This document shows, one piece after another, positions 1 to 6,619 of a DNA stretch of 10,894 nt. The stretch lies in the NCBI GenBank assembly GCA_036525535.1, contig DATDAH010000107.1, forward strand, positions 1 to 10,894. Direction: 5' to 3'. Both the position numbers and the translations under genes were made by a program. Below the pieces are notes generated by a model. That model saw only the letters and a program-made list of their open reading frames with translations, was not told the origin of the DNA and did no database searches. The stretch is from DATDAH01 sp036525535 (GTDB lineage: Bacteria > Actinomycetota > Acidimicrobiia > Acidimicrobiales > DATDAH01). The first letter of the stretch is position 1; each line of letters opens with the position of its first letter.

Positions 1-1
1 C

Positions 2-166
2 CTCGTGCCCCTCTGCACCTATCACCATCACTGGATCCACGAATGCGGCGGCGGCGAGCCCGAGGTCCTGCCCGACCGGACCCTCCGCATGGTCCCCCTC
101 CCGCTCACCCCGGCCCCCCAACGCCGCCGCCCCCCGCGACCTCACCATGGGGACCTCGCCGCCTGA
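2..166 (+). CDS. HNH endonuclease, C-terminal end only (DUF222/13E12-type)
   Basis: An open frame enters from the left edge and ends at TGA 164-166, giving 54 visible residues. It begins LVPLCTYHHHWIHE, which matches the end of an HNH nuclease domain (the form N-L-x-x-L-C-x-x-H-H-x-x-x-H-E-G-G), including the metal-binding Cys and His residues. A proline- and arginine-rich tail follows (around PAPQRRRPPRP). In high-GC actinobacteria this ending is typical of multicopy proteins with an N-terminal DUF222 domain and a C-terminal HNH domain. Their role is poorly known, and many look like selfish or repeat-family genes. The Cys after the HHxxxHE motif sits where Gly is usual (ECGG instead of EGG). 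The N-terminal part lies outside the window, so the DUF222 assignment is an inference from the tail alone. Confidence 0.72.
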   Translation, partial: LVPLCTYHHHWIHECGGGEPEVLPDRTLRMVPLPLTPAPQRRRPPRPHHGDLAA

Positions 167-182
167 CCTTGTGCCGGCCCGC

Positions 183-207
183 GGCTGACGCGGGTCCCCG
201 GTCAGCC
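183..207. terminator. Hairpin between convergent HNH and WYL genes
   Basis: GGCTGAC (183-189) pairs perfectly with GTCAGCC (201-207). Inside, CGG (191-193) can pair with CCG (198-200) around a 4-base loop, leaving G190 as a bulge. No T-tract follows on either strand, which is usual for high-GC actinobacterial terminators. The position between two convergent genes, 17 bases after the HNH stop, supports a bidirectional terminator. An alternative fold pairs CCCGCG 178-183 with CGCGGG 189-194. Confidence 0.45.
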
Positions 208-284
208 CGATGCACCGCCCCCACCCTCAGCCCAGCCGCCCGCAGCCGACTCCGGCCGCGGGCGTCGTCGCGTGGGACAACCGT

Positions 285-1244
285 TCACCGGGAACCGCGT
301 ACGAGACGGCGGCCGAGGGCCTTGAGCTCGGCCCGCAGCTCGGGTGGGTCACGCACCTCGAAGGCGAAGGGCAGGGCGACCAGGTACCGGGCGATCCAGT
401 CGAGCTCGTTGGCCCCGAGGCGCAGCAACGTCCCGCCTGTGGTGGCGGACAGCGTGCCCACCGTCGGCGCGACCTCCGCGGTGGCGGCTTCGAGGTCGGC
501 GTGGAGGAGCACCTCGGCCTGCCAGTCGTAGACGGCCAGGGCGACGCCCTCGAGCACCATCGACGCGGCGTCGGGCTCCTCGCCGCGACGGAAGCGATGG
601 CCGGTCAGCACCGGGGCCCGCATGCGGTCCGCCCGAAAGGTGCGCCAGTCGACGCGATCCAGGTCGTGGGCCACCAGGTACCACCGGTGATCCGCGCTGA
701 CGAGGGCATAGGGCTCGACTCGTCGACTGCTATCGGCCCCGCGGTTGTCCTCGTAGTCGAAGTGGATGCGTTCGGCGCGCCGGCAGCCCTGGGCGAGCGT
801 CAGGAGCACGTCGGCGTTCACCTGCGGCCGCCCGCCCGAGGCCGCCCCGACGAGCACGGTGGCCGCGTTCAACGCCCGCACCCGGTCGCGCAGCCGGGAC
901 GGGAGCACCTGCTCCAGCTTGGCCAAAGCGGCGATCGCGGCATCGTCGTGGCCGGCCACGCCCAGGGTGGCCGCGGCCCGCAGGCCCATGGCGACCGCCA
1001 CGGCCTCGTCGTCGGTGAGGAGCAGCGGGGGGAGCACCCCACCGGCTCCGAGCTGGTACCCGCCGGCCCGGCCCGGCTCGGCGTTCACCGGATAGCCCAA
1101 GTCCCGCAACCGGGTGACGTCGCGACGCACGGTCCGGGGTGTGGTGGTCAGCCGCTCGGCGAGCTCGGTGGCCGTCCAATGAGGCCGGGACTGGAGCAGT
1201 GAGAGCAGGGCCAACAGTCGACCGGCCGGAGAGTCCACGGTCAT
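285..1244 (-). CDS. WYL-domain transcriptional regulator (YafY/PafBC-like)
   Basis: A 319-residue DNA-binding regulator. Residues about 7-60 form a winged helix-turn-helix of the HTH_11/DeoR kind (TATELAERLTTTPRTVRRDV, then the wing around GYPVNAEPGRAGGYQL). Residues about 140-220 are a WYL domain, with HRWYLVAHD at 187-195 and the WRTFRADRM strand at 200-208. The C-terminus (about 230-319) is the WYL C-terminal extension. WYL domains are thought to sense ligands, including nucleic-acid pieces, and many members are repressors or DNA-damage activators. I chose ATG 1244 because GGGAGA lies 6 bases upstream and the protein then begins just before the HTH. An upstream in-frame ATG at 1319 would add 25 residues translated through the palindrome and lacks this support. 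The gene stands alone, converging on the HNH gene. The palindrome upstream suggests self-regulation. The target genes are unknown. Confidence 0.9.
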   Translation of the reverse strand: MTVDSPAGRLLALLSLLQSRPHWTATELAERLTTTPRTVRRDVTRLRDLGYPVNAEPGRAGGYQLGAGGVLPPLLLTDDEAVAVAMGLRAAATLGVAGHDDAAIAALAKLEQVLPSRLRDRVRALNAATVLVGAASGGRPQVNADVLLTLAQGCRRAERIHFDYEDNRGADSSRRVEPYALVSADHRWYLVAHDLDRVDWRTFRADRMRAPVLTGHRFRRGEEPDAASMVLEGVALAVYDWQAEVLLHADLEAATAEVAPTVGTLSATTGGTLLRLGANELDWIARYLVALPFAFEVRDPPELRAELKALGRRLVRGSR

Positions 1245-1250
1245 GAGTAT

Positions 1251-1256
1251 TCTCCC
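1251..1256 (-). promoter_or_regulatory. Ribosome-binding site of the WYL regulator
   Basis: On the - strand GGGAGA lies 6 bases before ATG 1244. It decides between this start and the in-frame ATG at 1319. Confidence 0.6.
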
Positions 1257-1260
1257 AATG

Positions 1261-1277
1261 CGGACCGAATCGGTCCG
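1261..1277. promoter_or_regulatory. 17-bp perfect inverted repeat, probable operator
   Basis: CGGACCGA and TCGGTCCG are exact inverted copies around a single central A. The site lies 16 bases upstream of the WYL regulator start and just upstream of its ribosome-binding site. A possible -10 (TACGGT, - strand, 1294-1289) would place the transcription start near 1282, with the repeat just downstream of it, where a bound dimer would block elongation. Odd-length dyads of this size suit dimeric HTH repressors, so autoregulation by the WYL protein is the simplest reading. This is inferred, not shown. Confidence 0.55.
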
Positions 1278-1288
1278 GGTTCTGTGCG

Positions 1289-1294
1289 ACCGTA
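1289..1294 (-). promoter_or_regulatory. Possible -10 hexamer for the WYL gene
   Basis: TACGGT on the - strand fits TANNNT. TGACCA lies 18 bases further upstream as a weak -35 candidate (1313-1318). The predicted start of transcription is about 1282. This call rests on a short motif only. Confidence 0.3.
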
Positions 1295-1379
1295 CCTCCA
1301 TGCTCAACGACGTGGTCATGGAAGCACTGATCCGAGACCGACAGGCCGGCCTCCACGCCGACGGGGCCCTCCGCCTGCC

Positions 1380-1405
1380 GGGTCCGCGCCGTCGGTGGCG
1401 GGCCC
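1380..1405 (-). terminator. Weak GC hairpin after the 93-aa gene
   Basis: On the - strand GGGCCCGC (1405-1398) can pair with GCGGACCC (1387-1380) with one mismatch and an approximately 10-base loop. It lies about 25 bases past the TAG stop of the 93-residue gene and has no T-run. Apart from this and the WYL regulatory sites, the 1245-1430 gap shows nothing I recognise. Confidence 0.22.
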
Positions 1406-1430
1406 GGTTCGGTCGCTCGTCCGCGGTCGA

Positions 1431-1712
1431 CTACCCCCAGCCGGCGCGGCGCCAGTCCCGACACCAGCCGAGGTAGGCGAGGACGTCATCCGGCTCCGGC
1501 GGGTGGTCGGTGGTGCCGTAGGCGGTGAGCAGGCGGAAGCGCAGGTAGGCCGGATCGGGTAGCGGCAGCGGGGGCCAGCGGTGCCACCAGCCCGGGGGGG
1601 CGAGCACGAACACCTGGCGCAGGGCGACGAGCCAGAGGCGGGGGCGAGCCAGCACGGCGGCGACCACGGGCAGCCACGCCCGGGGCGGCGGGAGGGGCGC
1701 GTCGGTCACCAT
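1431..1712 (-). CDS. Uncharacterised 93-residue protein, divergent from moxR
   Basis: A small protein of 93 residues that starts MVTDAPLPPPRAWLP and ends at TAG 1431-1433. It is rich in Pro, Trp, Arg and Leu. A moderately hydrophobic stretch (about residues 14-37, WLPVVAAVLARP then LWLVALRQVFVLA) carries Arg residues and is not a clear membrane helix. The middle has PPGWWHRWPPLPLPDP, then AYLRFRLLTAYG at about 55-66, and an acidic to aromatic tail (PEPDDVLAYLGWCRDWRR). I have the impression of similar approximately 90-residue actinobacterial proteins with a PDPAYLRFR...TAYG core, but I cannot name a family or function. ATG 1712 is preferred over longer upstream starts because those would be read through the moxR coding region. 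The gene shares a 27-bp spacer with moxR. Confidence 0.72.
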   Translation of the reverse strand: MVTDAPLPPPRAWLPVVAAVLARPRLWLVALRQVFVLAPPGWWHRWPPLPLPDPAYLRFRLLTAYGTTDHPPEPDDVLAYLGWCRDWRRAGWG

Positions 1713-1722
1713 GCGGGATCGC

Positions 1723-1728
1723 AACCTA
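1723..1728 (-). promoter_or_regulatory. Probable -10 of the 93-aa gene
   Basis: TAGGTT on the - strand fits TANNNT and lies 10 bases before ATG 1712, so the transcript would have a leader of only about 4 bases. It shares positions 1727-1728 with the opposed moxR -10. No ribosome-binding site stands close to the start, which agrees with near-leaderless translation. Confidence 0.4.
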
Positions 1729-1732
1729 CCCT
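1727..1732 (+). promoter_or_regulatory. Probable -10 of the moxR operon (leaderless)
   Basis: TACCCT fits TANNNT and ends exactly 7 bases before ATG 1740, which puts the transcription start at 1739-1740, on the start codon itself. There is no purine-rich ribosome-binding site before the ATG. No convincing -35 is seen. Confidence 0.5.
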
Positions 1733-1739
1733 GTGCGCA

Positions 1740-2711
1740 ATGGCGACCCTGGAGGCCGACGACCACCTCGCCACGGCCACGGCCGTGCTCGCTCGGATCG
1801 CCGACAACGTCGAGCGGGTCATCCGGGGCAAACGCGACGTCGTGGAGCTGGTGCTGCTCTGTCTGGTGGCGGAGGGCCACCTGCTCGTCGAGGACGTGCC
1901 CGGGGTGGGCAAGACCAGCCTGGCGAAGGCGCTGGCCCGCTCACTGGACGTCTCCTTCGGGCGCATCCAGTTCACCCCGGACCTGCTGCCGTCCGACGTG
2001 GTCGGGGTCTCGGTGTTCAACCGCGAGACCCAGCAGTTCTCGTTCCGGGCGGGGCCGGTGTTCGCCGGTGTCGTGCTGGCTGACGAGATCAACCGGGCCT
2101 CCCCCAAGACCCAGTCCGCCCTGCTCGAGGCCATGGCGGAGGAACAGGTCACCGTCGACGGGGTGACCTATCCCTTGAGCCGACCGTTCATCGTCATCGC
2201 CACCCAGAACCCGATCGAGCACGAGGGCACCTACGCCCTGCCCGAGAGCCAGCTCGACCGGTTCCTCATGCGGGTCGCCATCGGCTACCCGTCCCCCGAC
2301 GCCGAGCTGGACCTGCTGGAGCACCAGACCGACGCCCCGGCGCTGAACGACCTCACGCCGGTGGCCGACGCCGACGACCTGGCTGCGCTGGTTCGGGCGG
2401 CGGCGTCCATCCACGTCGCCCCCGCCCTGCGCCAGTACCTGGTCGAGCTGGCCGCCGCCTCCCGCAGTCACCCCGACCTCGGCCTCGGCATGTCACCGCG
2501 GGCCACGCTCAGCCTGTTGCGGGTCAGTCGGGTCCGGGCCCTGTCGGCGGGCCGGGCCTTTGCCACCCCCGACGACGTCAAGGCCCTTGTCCGCCCAGTG
2601 CTGGCCCACCGGCTGACCACCAGCGGGGACGCCCGCCTCCGAGGCGTGTCGCCCGAGGACGTGCTCGGCGAGCTGGTGGACACGGTGCCCATCCCCCGGG
2701 CCGCCCGTTGA
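1740..2711 (+). CDS. moxR: MoxR-family AAA+ ATPase
   Basis: A 323-residue AAA+ ATPase of the MoxR family, a chaperone-like motor that usually acts on a vWA-domain partner encoded next to it. Visible motifs are Walker A PGVGKTS at 54-60 (Lys58), Walker B VVLADE at 111-116 (Asp115, Glu116), sensor 1 IATQNP at 153-158, the arginine finger in ESQLDRF (Arg174), and the sensor-2 arginine in GMSPRA (Arg254). The family signature ASPKTQSALLEAMAEEQVT spans 120-138. Residues about 230-323 form the helical lid. Length is normal for the family. ATG 1740 was chosen because the protein then begins at the usual distance before the ATPase core and a TANNNT motif sits 7 bases upstream. The 53-residue upstream extension would run through the divergent gene. 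It is the first gene of a three-gene operon and its TGA overlaps the DUF58 start. Confidence 0.95.
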   Translation: MATLEADDHLATATAVLARIADNVERVIRGKRDVVELVLLCLVAEGHLLVEDVPGVGKTSLAKALARSLDVSFGRIQFTPDLLPSDVVGVSVFNRETQQFSFRAGPVFAGVVLADEINRASPKTQSALLEAMAEEQVTVDGVTYPLSRPFIVIATQNPIEHEGTYALPESQLDRFLMRVAIGYPSPDAELDLLEHQTDAPALNDLTPVADADDLAALVRAAASIHVAPALRQYLVELAAASRSHPDLGLGMSPRATLSLLRVSRVRALSAGRAFATPDDVKALVRPVLAHRLTTSGDARLRGVSPEDVLGELVDTVPIPRAAR

Positions 2712-3853
2712 GGCTGCTGACCCGCGCCGGGTGGGGGGTTCTCCTCGCCGGCGGGGTCGCCCTGCTCTGCGGTTGGCTCTTCGGCCTCCCCGAGCTCCTC
2801 ATCCTGGGCCTGTCCCTGCTCGTGCTCCTCGTGGGGGCGGGGGCCACGACGATGTTCACCTCGCTCCGCCTGGAAGTGGTGCGCAGCCTCCATCCCGACC
2901 GGGTCCACGCCGGGTCGGCCAGTCGGGTCGAGGTCCTGGTCCGCAACCGGGGCCGGCGGCGCACCCCCGTGCTCACCCTGCGCGATGGGGTGTCCGGCAC
3001 GGCCGGGGCCGAACTGTTCCTCGCCCCCCTCGAGTGCAACGGCCGCATCCGGGCCGCCTACCGCCTCCCGACCCGGCGCCGCGGCGTGATCACCGTCGGT
3101 CCCCTCGAGGTCGAGCTGGGTGATCCGTTCGGGTTGACCCAGGTGGCCGTCATCGCCGCCCCGGCCTCGACGTTGGTGGTCTACCCGGCGGTGGAGGACG
3201 TCGCCGCCGCGTCCCGGTCGGACGGGATGGACCCGCATGGGTGGCGGACACCCGGGCTGCAGACCGGTGGCGACGAGTTTCACTCGCTGCGCCCGTACGT
3301 GATCGGTGACGACCTGCGCCGTGTCCACTGGGCATCGACGGCCCGCCGGGACGAGCTCACCGTCCGCCAGGACGAGCGCCATCAGCAGGGCCGCACGACC
3401 GTGCTCCTCGACGTCCGCCGCGCCGTGCACACCGACGAGAGCTTCGAGCGGGCCGTGTCCGCTGCCGCCAGCCTGCTCGTCGCCGCCGTCCGCCGGGGCG
3501 ATGAGGTCCGCCTCGTCGCCACCGACGGGACCGACTCCGGCTACGGCGCCGGGCCCACGTCCGTCAGCGCCATGCTCGAGTACCTGGCTGCGGTGGTCAC
3601 CACAGACCGGGGCGATGAGGTCCGGGTCGACCACCCGGGGACCCTCGTGGCCCTGACCACGCCCGCGGGGGTGTCCACCACGGGGTCCGCCTCCGGGCCC
3701 GGTCGTCGGTTCCTGGTCGTGTTCGAGCGCTCGCCTGGCGACGGGGCCGGCGCCGTCGCCGGGCCGAGCACGATTCGGGTCGCGGTCGACGAGTCGTTCG
3801 CCGCGGCGTGGGGCGCGGACGCGGCCTCTTCGGTGCTGCGGAGCCCGGCATGA
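2708..3853 (+). CDS. DUF58 domain protein, membrane-anchored vWA-like partner of MoxR
   Basis: A 381-residue protein that starts at TTG 2708 inside the moxR stop (TTGA), so translation is probably coupled. Residues 7-46 form two close hydrophobic helices (around VLLAGGVALLCGWLFG and LLILGLSLLVLLVGAG). A beta-rich extracytoplasmic-type region follows, including ELGDPFGL at 137-143, typical of DUF58 proteins. The DUF58 core is SLRPYVIGDDLRRVHWASTAR at 193-213. A vWA-like fold begins at TTVLLDVRRAVH (230-241). Its metal site reads D235-V-R-R-A instead of DxSxS, so it is a degenerate MIDAS and probably does not bind metal in the classical way. MoxR/DUF58/transglutaminase sets are widespread. The presumed role is envelope assembly or stress tolerance, but no precise reaction is known. 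The stop overlaps the next start (ATGA). Confidence 0.9.
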   Translation: MRLLTRAGWGVLLAGGVALLCGWLFGLPELLILGLSLLVLLVGAGATTMFTSLRLEVVRSLHPDRVHAGSASRVEVLVRNRGRRRTPVLTLRDGVSGTAGAELFLAPLECNGRIRAAYRLPTRRRGVITVGPLEVELGDPFGLTQVAVIAAPASTLVVYPAVEDVAAASRSDGMDPHGWRTPGLQTGGDEFHSLRPYVIGDDLRRVHWASTARRDELTVRQDERHQQGRTTVLLDVRRAVHTDESFERAVSAAASLLVAAVRRGDEVRLVATDGTDSGYGAGPTSVSAMLEYLAAVVTTDRGDEVRVDHPGTLVALTTPAGVSTTGSASGPGRRFLVVFERSPGDGAGAVAGPSTIRVAVDESFAAAWGADAASSVLRSPA

Positions 3854-6159
3854 CCGCCACCCTCGAGGAGCGGGCTGCGCCGGAGGACGAGGCTAGGGCA
3901 CCGGTCGAGGACGCCCCTTCCCCTCCCCCTCCCCCGCCACCCCGGACGCTGATGCTGGCCGAGGCCGCGCTGATCGGTGTCTCCCTGGCCACGGTGATCG
4001 GCTACGCCCGGCTCTTCGCCGACGGCGCGTTCCTCGTCCCCATCGCCCTCGCCGCGGTGGTGGGCCATCTCGTGGCCATCGCCCTGCGCCGGGTCGGTGT
4101 CGGCCCCCTCCTGTCGACCATCGCCCACCTGGCCCTGCTCCCGCTCGTGCTCACGTGGGCCCGCTACTGGGAGACCAGTGCCCACCTCCTGCCCACCGGG
4201 CTGACCATCGACACGGTGAGCGATGACCTGGTCGAGGCCTGGGAGATCTTCCTCGACATCTCCGCCCCGGTGCCGGCCGCTCCCGGGTTCATCGCCGTGG
4301 CCATGGTCACCGCCTGGGTCGTGGCCCTCGTGTCCGACGGCTTGGCCTTTCGCCTGGACGCCACCGTGGAGGCCCTGGCCCCCGCCACGGGGCTGTTCCT
4401 GTTCTCGTCCATCCTGGCCGAGCGCGAGCACCGGACGACCTCCGCCCTGCTGTTCGTCGTCGCCGTCCTGGTCTTCGTCCTCGCCTCCCGGGTGGCCCGC
4501 GCCGATGGCACGGGCCGTTGGTTGGCCACCGACGCCGGCCGTGGCGCGCGCTCCCTCCTGGCCGCCGGCCTGTTGCTCGCCGGGCTGGCCGTCATCCCGG
4601 CGGTGATCGCCGGGCCTCGACTGCCGGGCGGTGACGGCCGCCCGCTGGTCGACCTCGACGGCGGTGGGGGCGACAACGACCGGGTGACCCTCAGTCCCCT
4701 GGTCGACATCCGCTCCCGCTTGGTCGAGCAGTCGACGGTCGAGGCCTTCCGGGTCGACGCCGCGGCCCCGTCCTATTGGCGGATCACCGCGCTCGACGAC
4801 TTCGACGGCCAGATCTGGTCGTCGTCGGGCAACTACGTAGGGGTCGACGGCCGCCTGCCGTCGACTCCCGACCCCGCGCCCGGGGCGGCCCGGCTCAGCC
4901 AGCACTTCCGAATCGGCGCCCTCGACCAGATCTGGCTCCCCGCCGCCTTCGAGCCCGTCGCGGTCCAGAGCCCGGATGCCGACGTGGACTGGGACGGTGA
5001 CTCGTCCTCGCTGGTCGTCGCCACGGGCCGGGAGACCTCCGATGGTCTCGAGTACGACGTGTTGTCGATCCTGCCCCGTCTCAATCCCGATGACCTCTCG
5101 GTCGGCACCGCCGGGCTGGACACCGAGTTCCTGGCCCGCTTCACTCGACTGCCCGAGACCACCCGGCCGATCGCCGGTCGCTTCGCGGCGGAAGCCGTAG
5201 ACGGGGCGACCGAGGCCTACGGACAGGCCCTCGCGCTGCAGAACTGGTTCCGCGCCCACTTCCGGTACAGCCTCGACGTCCGCCCCGGCCACGGCACCCA
5301 GGCCCTCGCCGCCTTCCTGGACCCGCTCGGCAGCCGATCCGGCTACTGCGAGCAGTTCGCCGGGGCCTATGCCGCGCTGGCCCGCTCCCTCGGCCTGCCG
5401 TCCCGGGTGGCGGTCGGCTTCACCCCGGGCGAGCAGGCCGAGGACGAGCCCGGCACGTACATCGTGCGGGGCGCCAATGCCCACGCCTGGCCAGAGGTCT
5501 ACTTCGCGGGGGTCGGCTGGGTCCCCTTCGAGCCCACGCCGGGCCGTGGCGCTCCCGGGGCCGAGGCGTACACCCACGTGGCCCCGGCCCAGGCCGACGA
5601 AGGCGAGACGGTGGCACCCACCACGGTGCCGAACTCGGTGACCACCGGCAGCCTCGCCCCCCGGCCCGGTTCGGATGAACCCCTACCCGAGTTCTTCGAC
5701 CCCCAGGCCGGCAACGACCGCGGCCTGAGCGTGACGCAGGCGGTGGCGCTGGCGCTGGCGCTCGTCGCCGGGATCTGGCTCGTCGGCGTGCCCGCAGTGG
5801 CGGCGCTCCGTCGGGCCCGGAACCGACGCCGGTCCCACGGCCACCCGGATCTCGAGGTGACCGACGCGTGGGACGACTCCGTGCGGGCCCTCGCCCTCCT
5901 CGACCTCGTGCCCCACGGGGCCGAGACCCCCACCGAGTTCGCCACACGGGCGGTCAACGACGCCGGCACCGACCGCGACGCCCACCGGGAGCTGGCCCTG
6001 CTGACCACCACCGCGGCGTTCGGTCCGGCCAGCGACCGGAAGGACTCGATCCGGGCGCGTCAGACGGCGGACACCGTCATCGGTCGGGCTCGACGAATGG
6101 CCGGGCCGTGGCGCCGGTTCGTTGCCGCGGTCTCGCCCCGGCGGTTGCGTCGCCGCTGA
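3850..6159 (+). CDS. TgpA-like membrane transglutaminase (DUF3488/Transglut_core/DUF4129-like)
   Basis: A 769-residue membrane protein. A cytoplasmic N-terminus with a Pro run (24-31) leads into about six to seven hydrophobic segments between 36 and 254 (roughly 36-54, 61-80, 86-104, 144-163, 176-190, 198-214, 236-254). The external region 255-625 holds a transglutaminase core: Cys500 in RSGYCEQFAGAYAALAR, His545 in GANAHAWPEVYF and Glu561 in GWVPFEPTPG. In Pseudomonas TgpA the third residue is Asp at the same 16-residue spacing from His; Glu is here. A last helix (about 628-652) leads to a cytoplasmic Arg-rich C-terminus (653-769), resembling DUF4129. The family is a Cys-His-Asp thiol enzyme of the periplasmic face; its natural substrate is not settled. 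ATG 3850 overlaps the DUF58 stop (ATGA), favouring it over the in-frame start at 3808. It is the third gene of the operon and converges on the DUF3040 gene 18 bases away. Confidence 0.92.
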   Translation: MTATLEERAAPEDEARAPVEDAPSPPPPPPPRTLMLAEAALIGVSLATVIGYARLFADGAFLVPIALAAVVGHLVAIALRRVGVGPLLSTIAHLALLPLVLTWARYWETSAHLLPTGLTIDTVSDDLVEAWEIFLDISAPVPAAPGFIAVAMVTAWVVALVSDGLAFRLDATVEALAPATGLFLFSSILAEREHRTTSALLFVVAVLVFVLASRVARADGTGRWLATDAGRGARSLLAAGLLLAGLAVIPAVIAGPRLPGGDGRPLVDLDGGGGDNDRVTLSPLVDIRSRLVEQSTVEAFRVDAAAPSYWRITALDDFDGQIWSSSGNYVGVDGRLPSTPDPAPGAARLSQHFRIGALDQIWLPAAFEPVAVQSPDADVDWDGDSSSLVVATGRETSDGLEYDVLSILPRLNPDDLSVGTAGLDTEFLARFTRLPETTRPIAGRFAAEAVDGATEAYGQALALQNWFRAHFRYSLDVRPGHGTQALAAFLDPLGSRSGYCEQFAGAYAALARSLGLPSRVAVGFTPGEQAEDEPGTYIVRGANAHAWPEVYFAGVGWVPFEPTPGRGAPGAEAYTHVAPAQADEGETVAPTTVPNSVTTGSLAPRPGSDEPLPEFFDPQAGNDRGLSVTQAVALALALVAGIWLVGVPAVAALRRARNRRRSHGHPDLEVTDAWDDSVRALALLDLVPHGAETPTEFATRAVNDAGTDRDAHRELALLTTTAAFGPASDRKDSIRARQTADTVIGRARRMAGPWRRFVAAVSPRRLRRR
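3914..3935 (-). other. G-quadruplex-forming tract in the tgpA template strand
   Basis: The + strand is an unbroken 22-base pyrimidine run inside codons for the proline stretch. Read on the - strand it is G5-A-G5-A-G4-AA-G4, that is, four runs of at least four G with loops of one, one and two bases. This exceeds the usual G3N1-7 rule. It lies about 65 bases into the coding region on the strand copied by RNA polymerase. Structure formation is predicted from sequence only. Confidence 0.6.
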
Positions 6160-6177
6160 GCGCCTTGGTCGGCGGGG

Positions 6178-6561
6178 TCAGTCCTCGCGCCGCATGCGGT
6201 CGCGCATGCGCTGGCTGGTGGAGCCGAAGTAGTCGCGGACGCTGCCCCCCCGCATGTTCTGGGTGACCTGCTGCACGCCGGCCTTGCCCAGCCGCCGGGC
6301 GTTGCGCTCGAAGAGCACCGCGGCGACCAGCATGACGAGGAAGCCACCGAAGGACAGCAAGGCGTGCGTCCCCAGCAGCCAGATCATGGCGATGACGCCG
6401 ACCACGAACAGCAGGGACGCCAGCTTCAGGTTGCGCAGGGCGTCCGTGTAGACGGTCGTCGACGCGACCTTGCCGACGAGATCGGGATCCTCCTCGGTGA
6501 GGCGTTGCTCGATCTCGAGCAGAATCCGCTGTTCGTCTTCGGAGAGCGGCACCGACGACAT
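6178..6561 (-). CDS. DUF3040 family small membrane protein
   Basis: A 127-residue protein. The N-terminus MSSVPLSEDEQRILLEIEQRLTEEDP has the DUF3040 signature (L-S-E-x-E-Q-R-x-L-x-x-I-E). Two hydrophobic helices follow at about 46-64 and 67-84, then a basic C-terminal tail (RRMRDRMRRED-like). The family is confined mostly to Actinobacteria and its biochemical role is not established. In several Actinobacteria, as I recall, DUF3040 genes lie near the mraZ/dcw division cluster, sometimes with moxR-DUF58-transglutaminase genes and dinB. Here the same partners are present but no mraZ is visible. ATG 6561 is preferred over the in-frame TTG at 6588 because the family motif starts at residue 6. No clear ribosome-binding site is seen. 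It follows dinB by 58 bp on the same strand and may be cotranscribed. Confidence 0.88.
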   Translation of the reverse strand: MSSVPLSEDEQRILLEIEQRLTEEDPDLVGKVASTTVYTDALRNLKLASLLFVVGVIAMIWLLGTHALLSFGGFLVMLVAAVLFERNARRLGKAGVQQVTQNMRGGSVRDYFGSTSQRMRDRMRRED

Positions 6562-6606
6562 GATCGCACAGCCGAACCCCAGCAACAACGCGCGTGGCCC
6601 TGCTTT

Positions 6607-6616
6607 CCGGCGCCGG
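6607..6616. repeat. 10-bp perfect GC palindrome between dinB and DUF3040 gene
   Basis: CCGGCGCCGG lies 3 bases past the dinB stop. As RNA it could form only a 3-bp stem with a GCGC loop, or intermolecular pairs, so it is a poor terminator. It may be a protein site or chance in GC-rich DNA. Confidence 0.25.
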
Positions 6617-6619
6617 GGC

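Noticed and set aside
210..1202. A 330-residue + strand open frame opposite the WYL regulator
   Set aside because: Composition is that of a frame shadow; the HTH and WYL motifs read correctly on the - strand.
1592..1598. Run of seven G near the 93-aa gene middle as a possible frameshift site
   Set aside because: The - strand frame stays open through it, reading naturally as PPG, and shows no broken domain.
1581..1739. N-terminal extension of MoxR by 53 residues
   Set aside because: It would overlap the divergent 93-aa gene; ATG 1740 gives the normal family length and fits the promoter motif.
2468..3634. A 388-residue - strand open frame opposite the moxR end and DUF58 gene
   Set aside because: No recognisable motif or ribosome-binding site, and antisense to two clear genes.
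3541..5577. A 678-residue open frame on the - strand opposite the DUF58 and tgpA genes
   Set aside because: It is Gly/Arg/Gln-rich with no domain, lies antisense to well-supported genes, and is the usual by-product of high-GC third positions.
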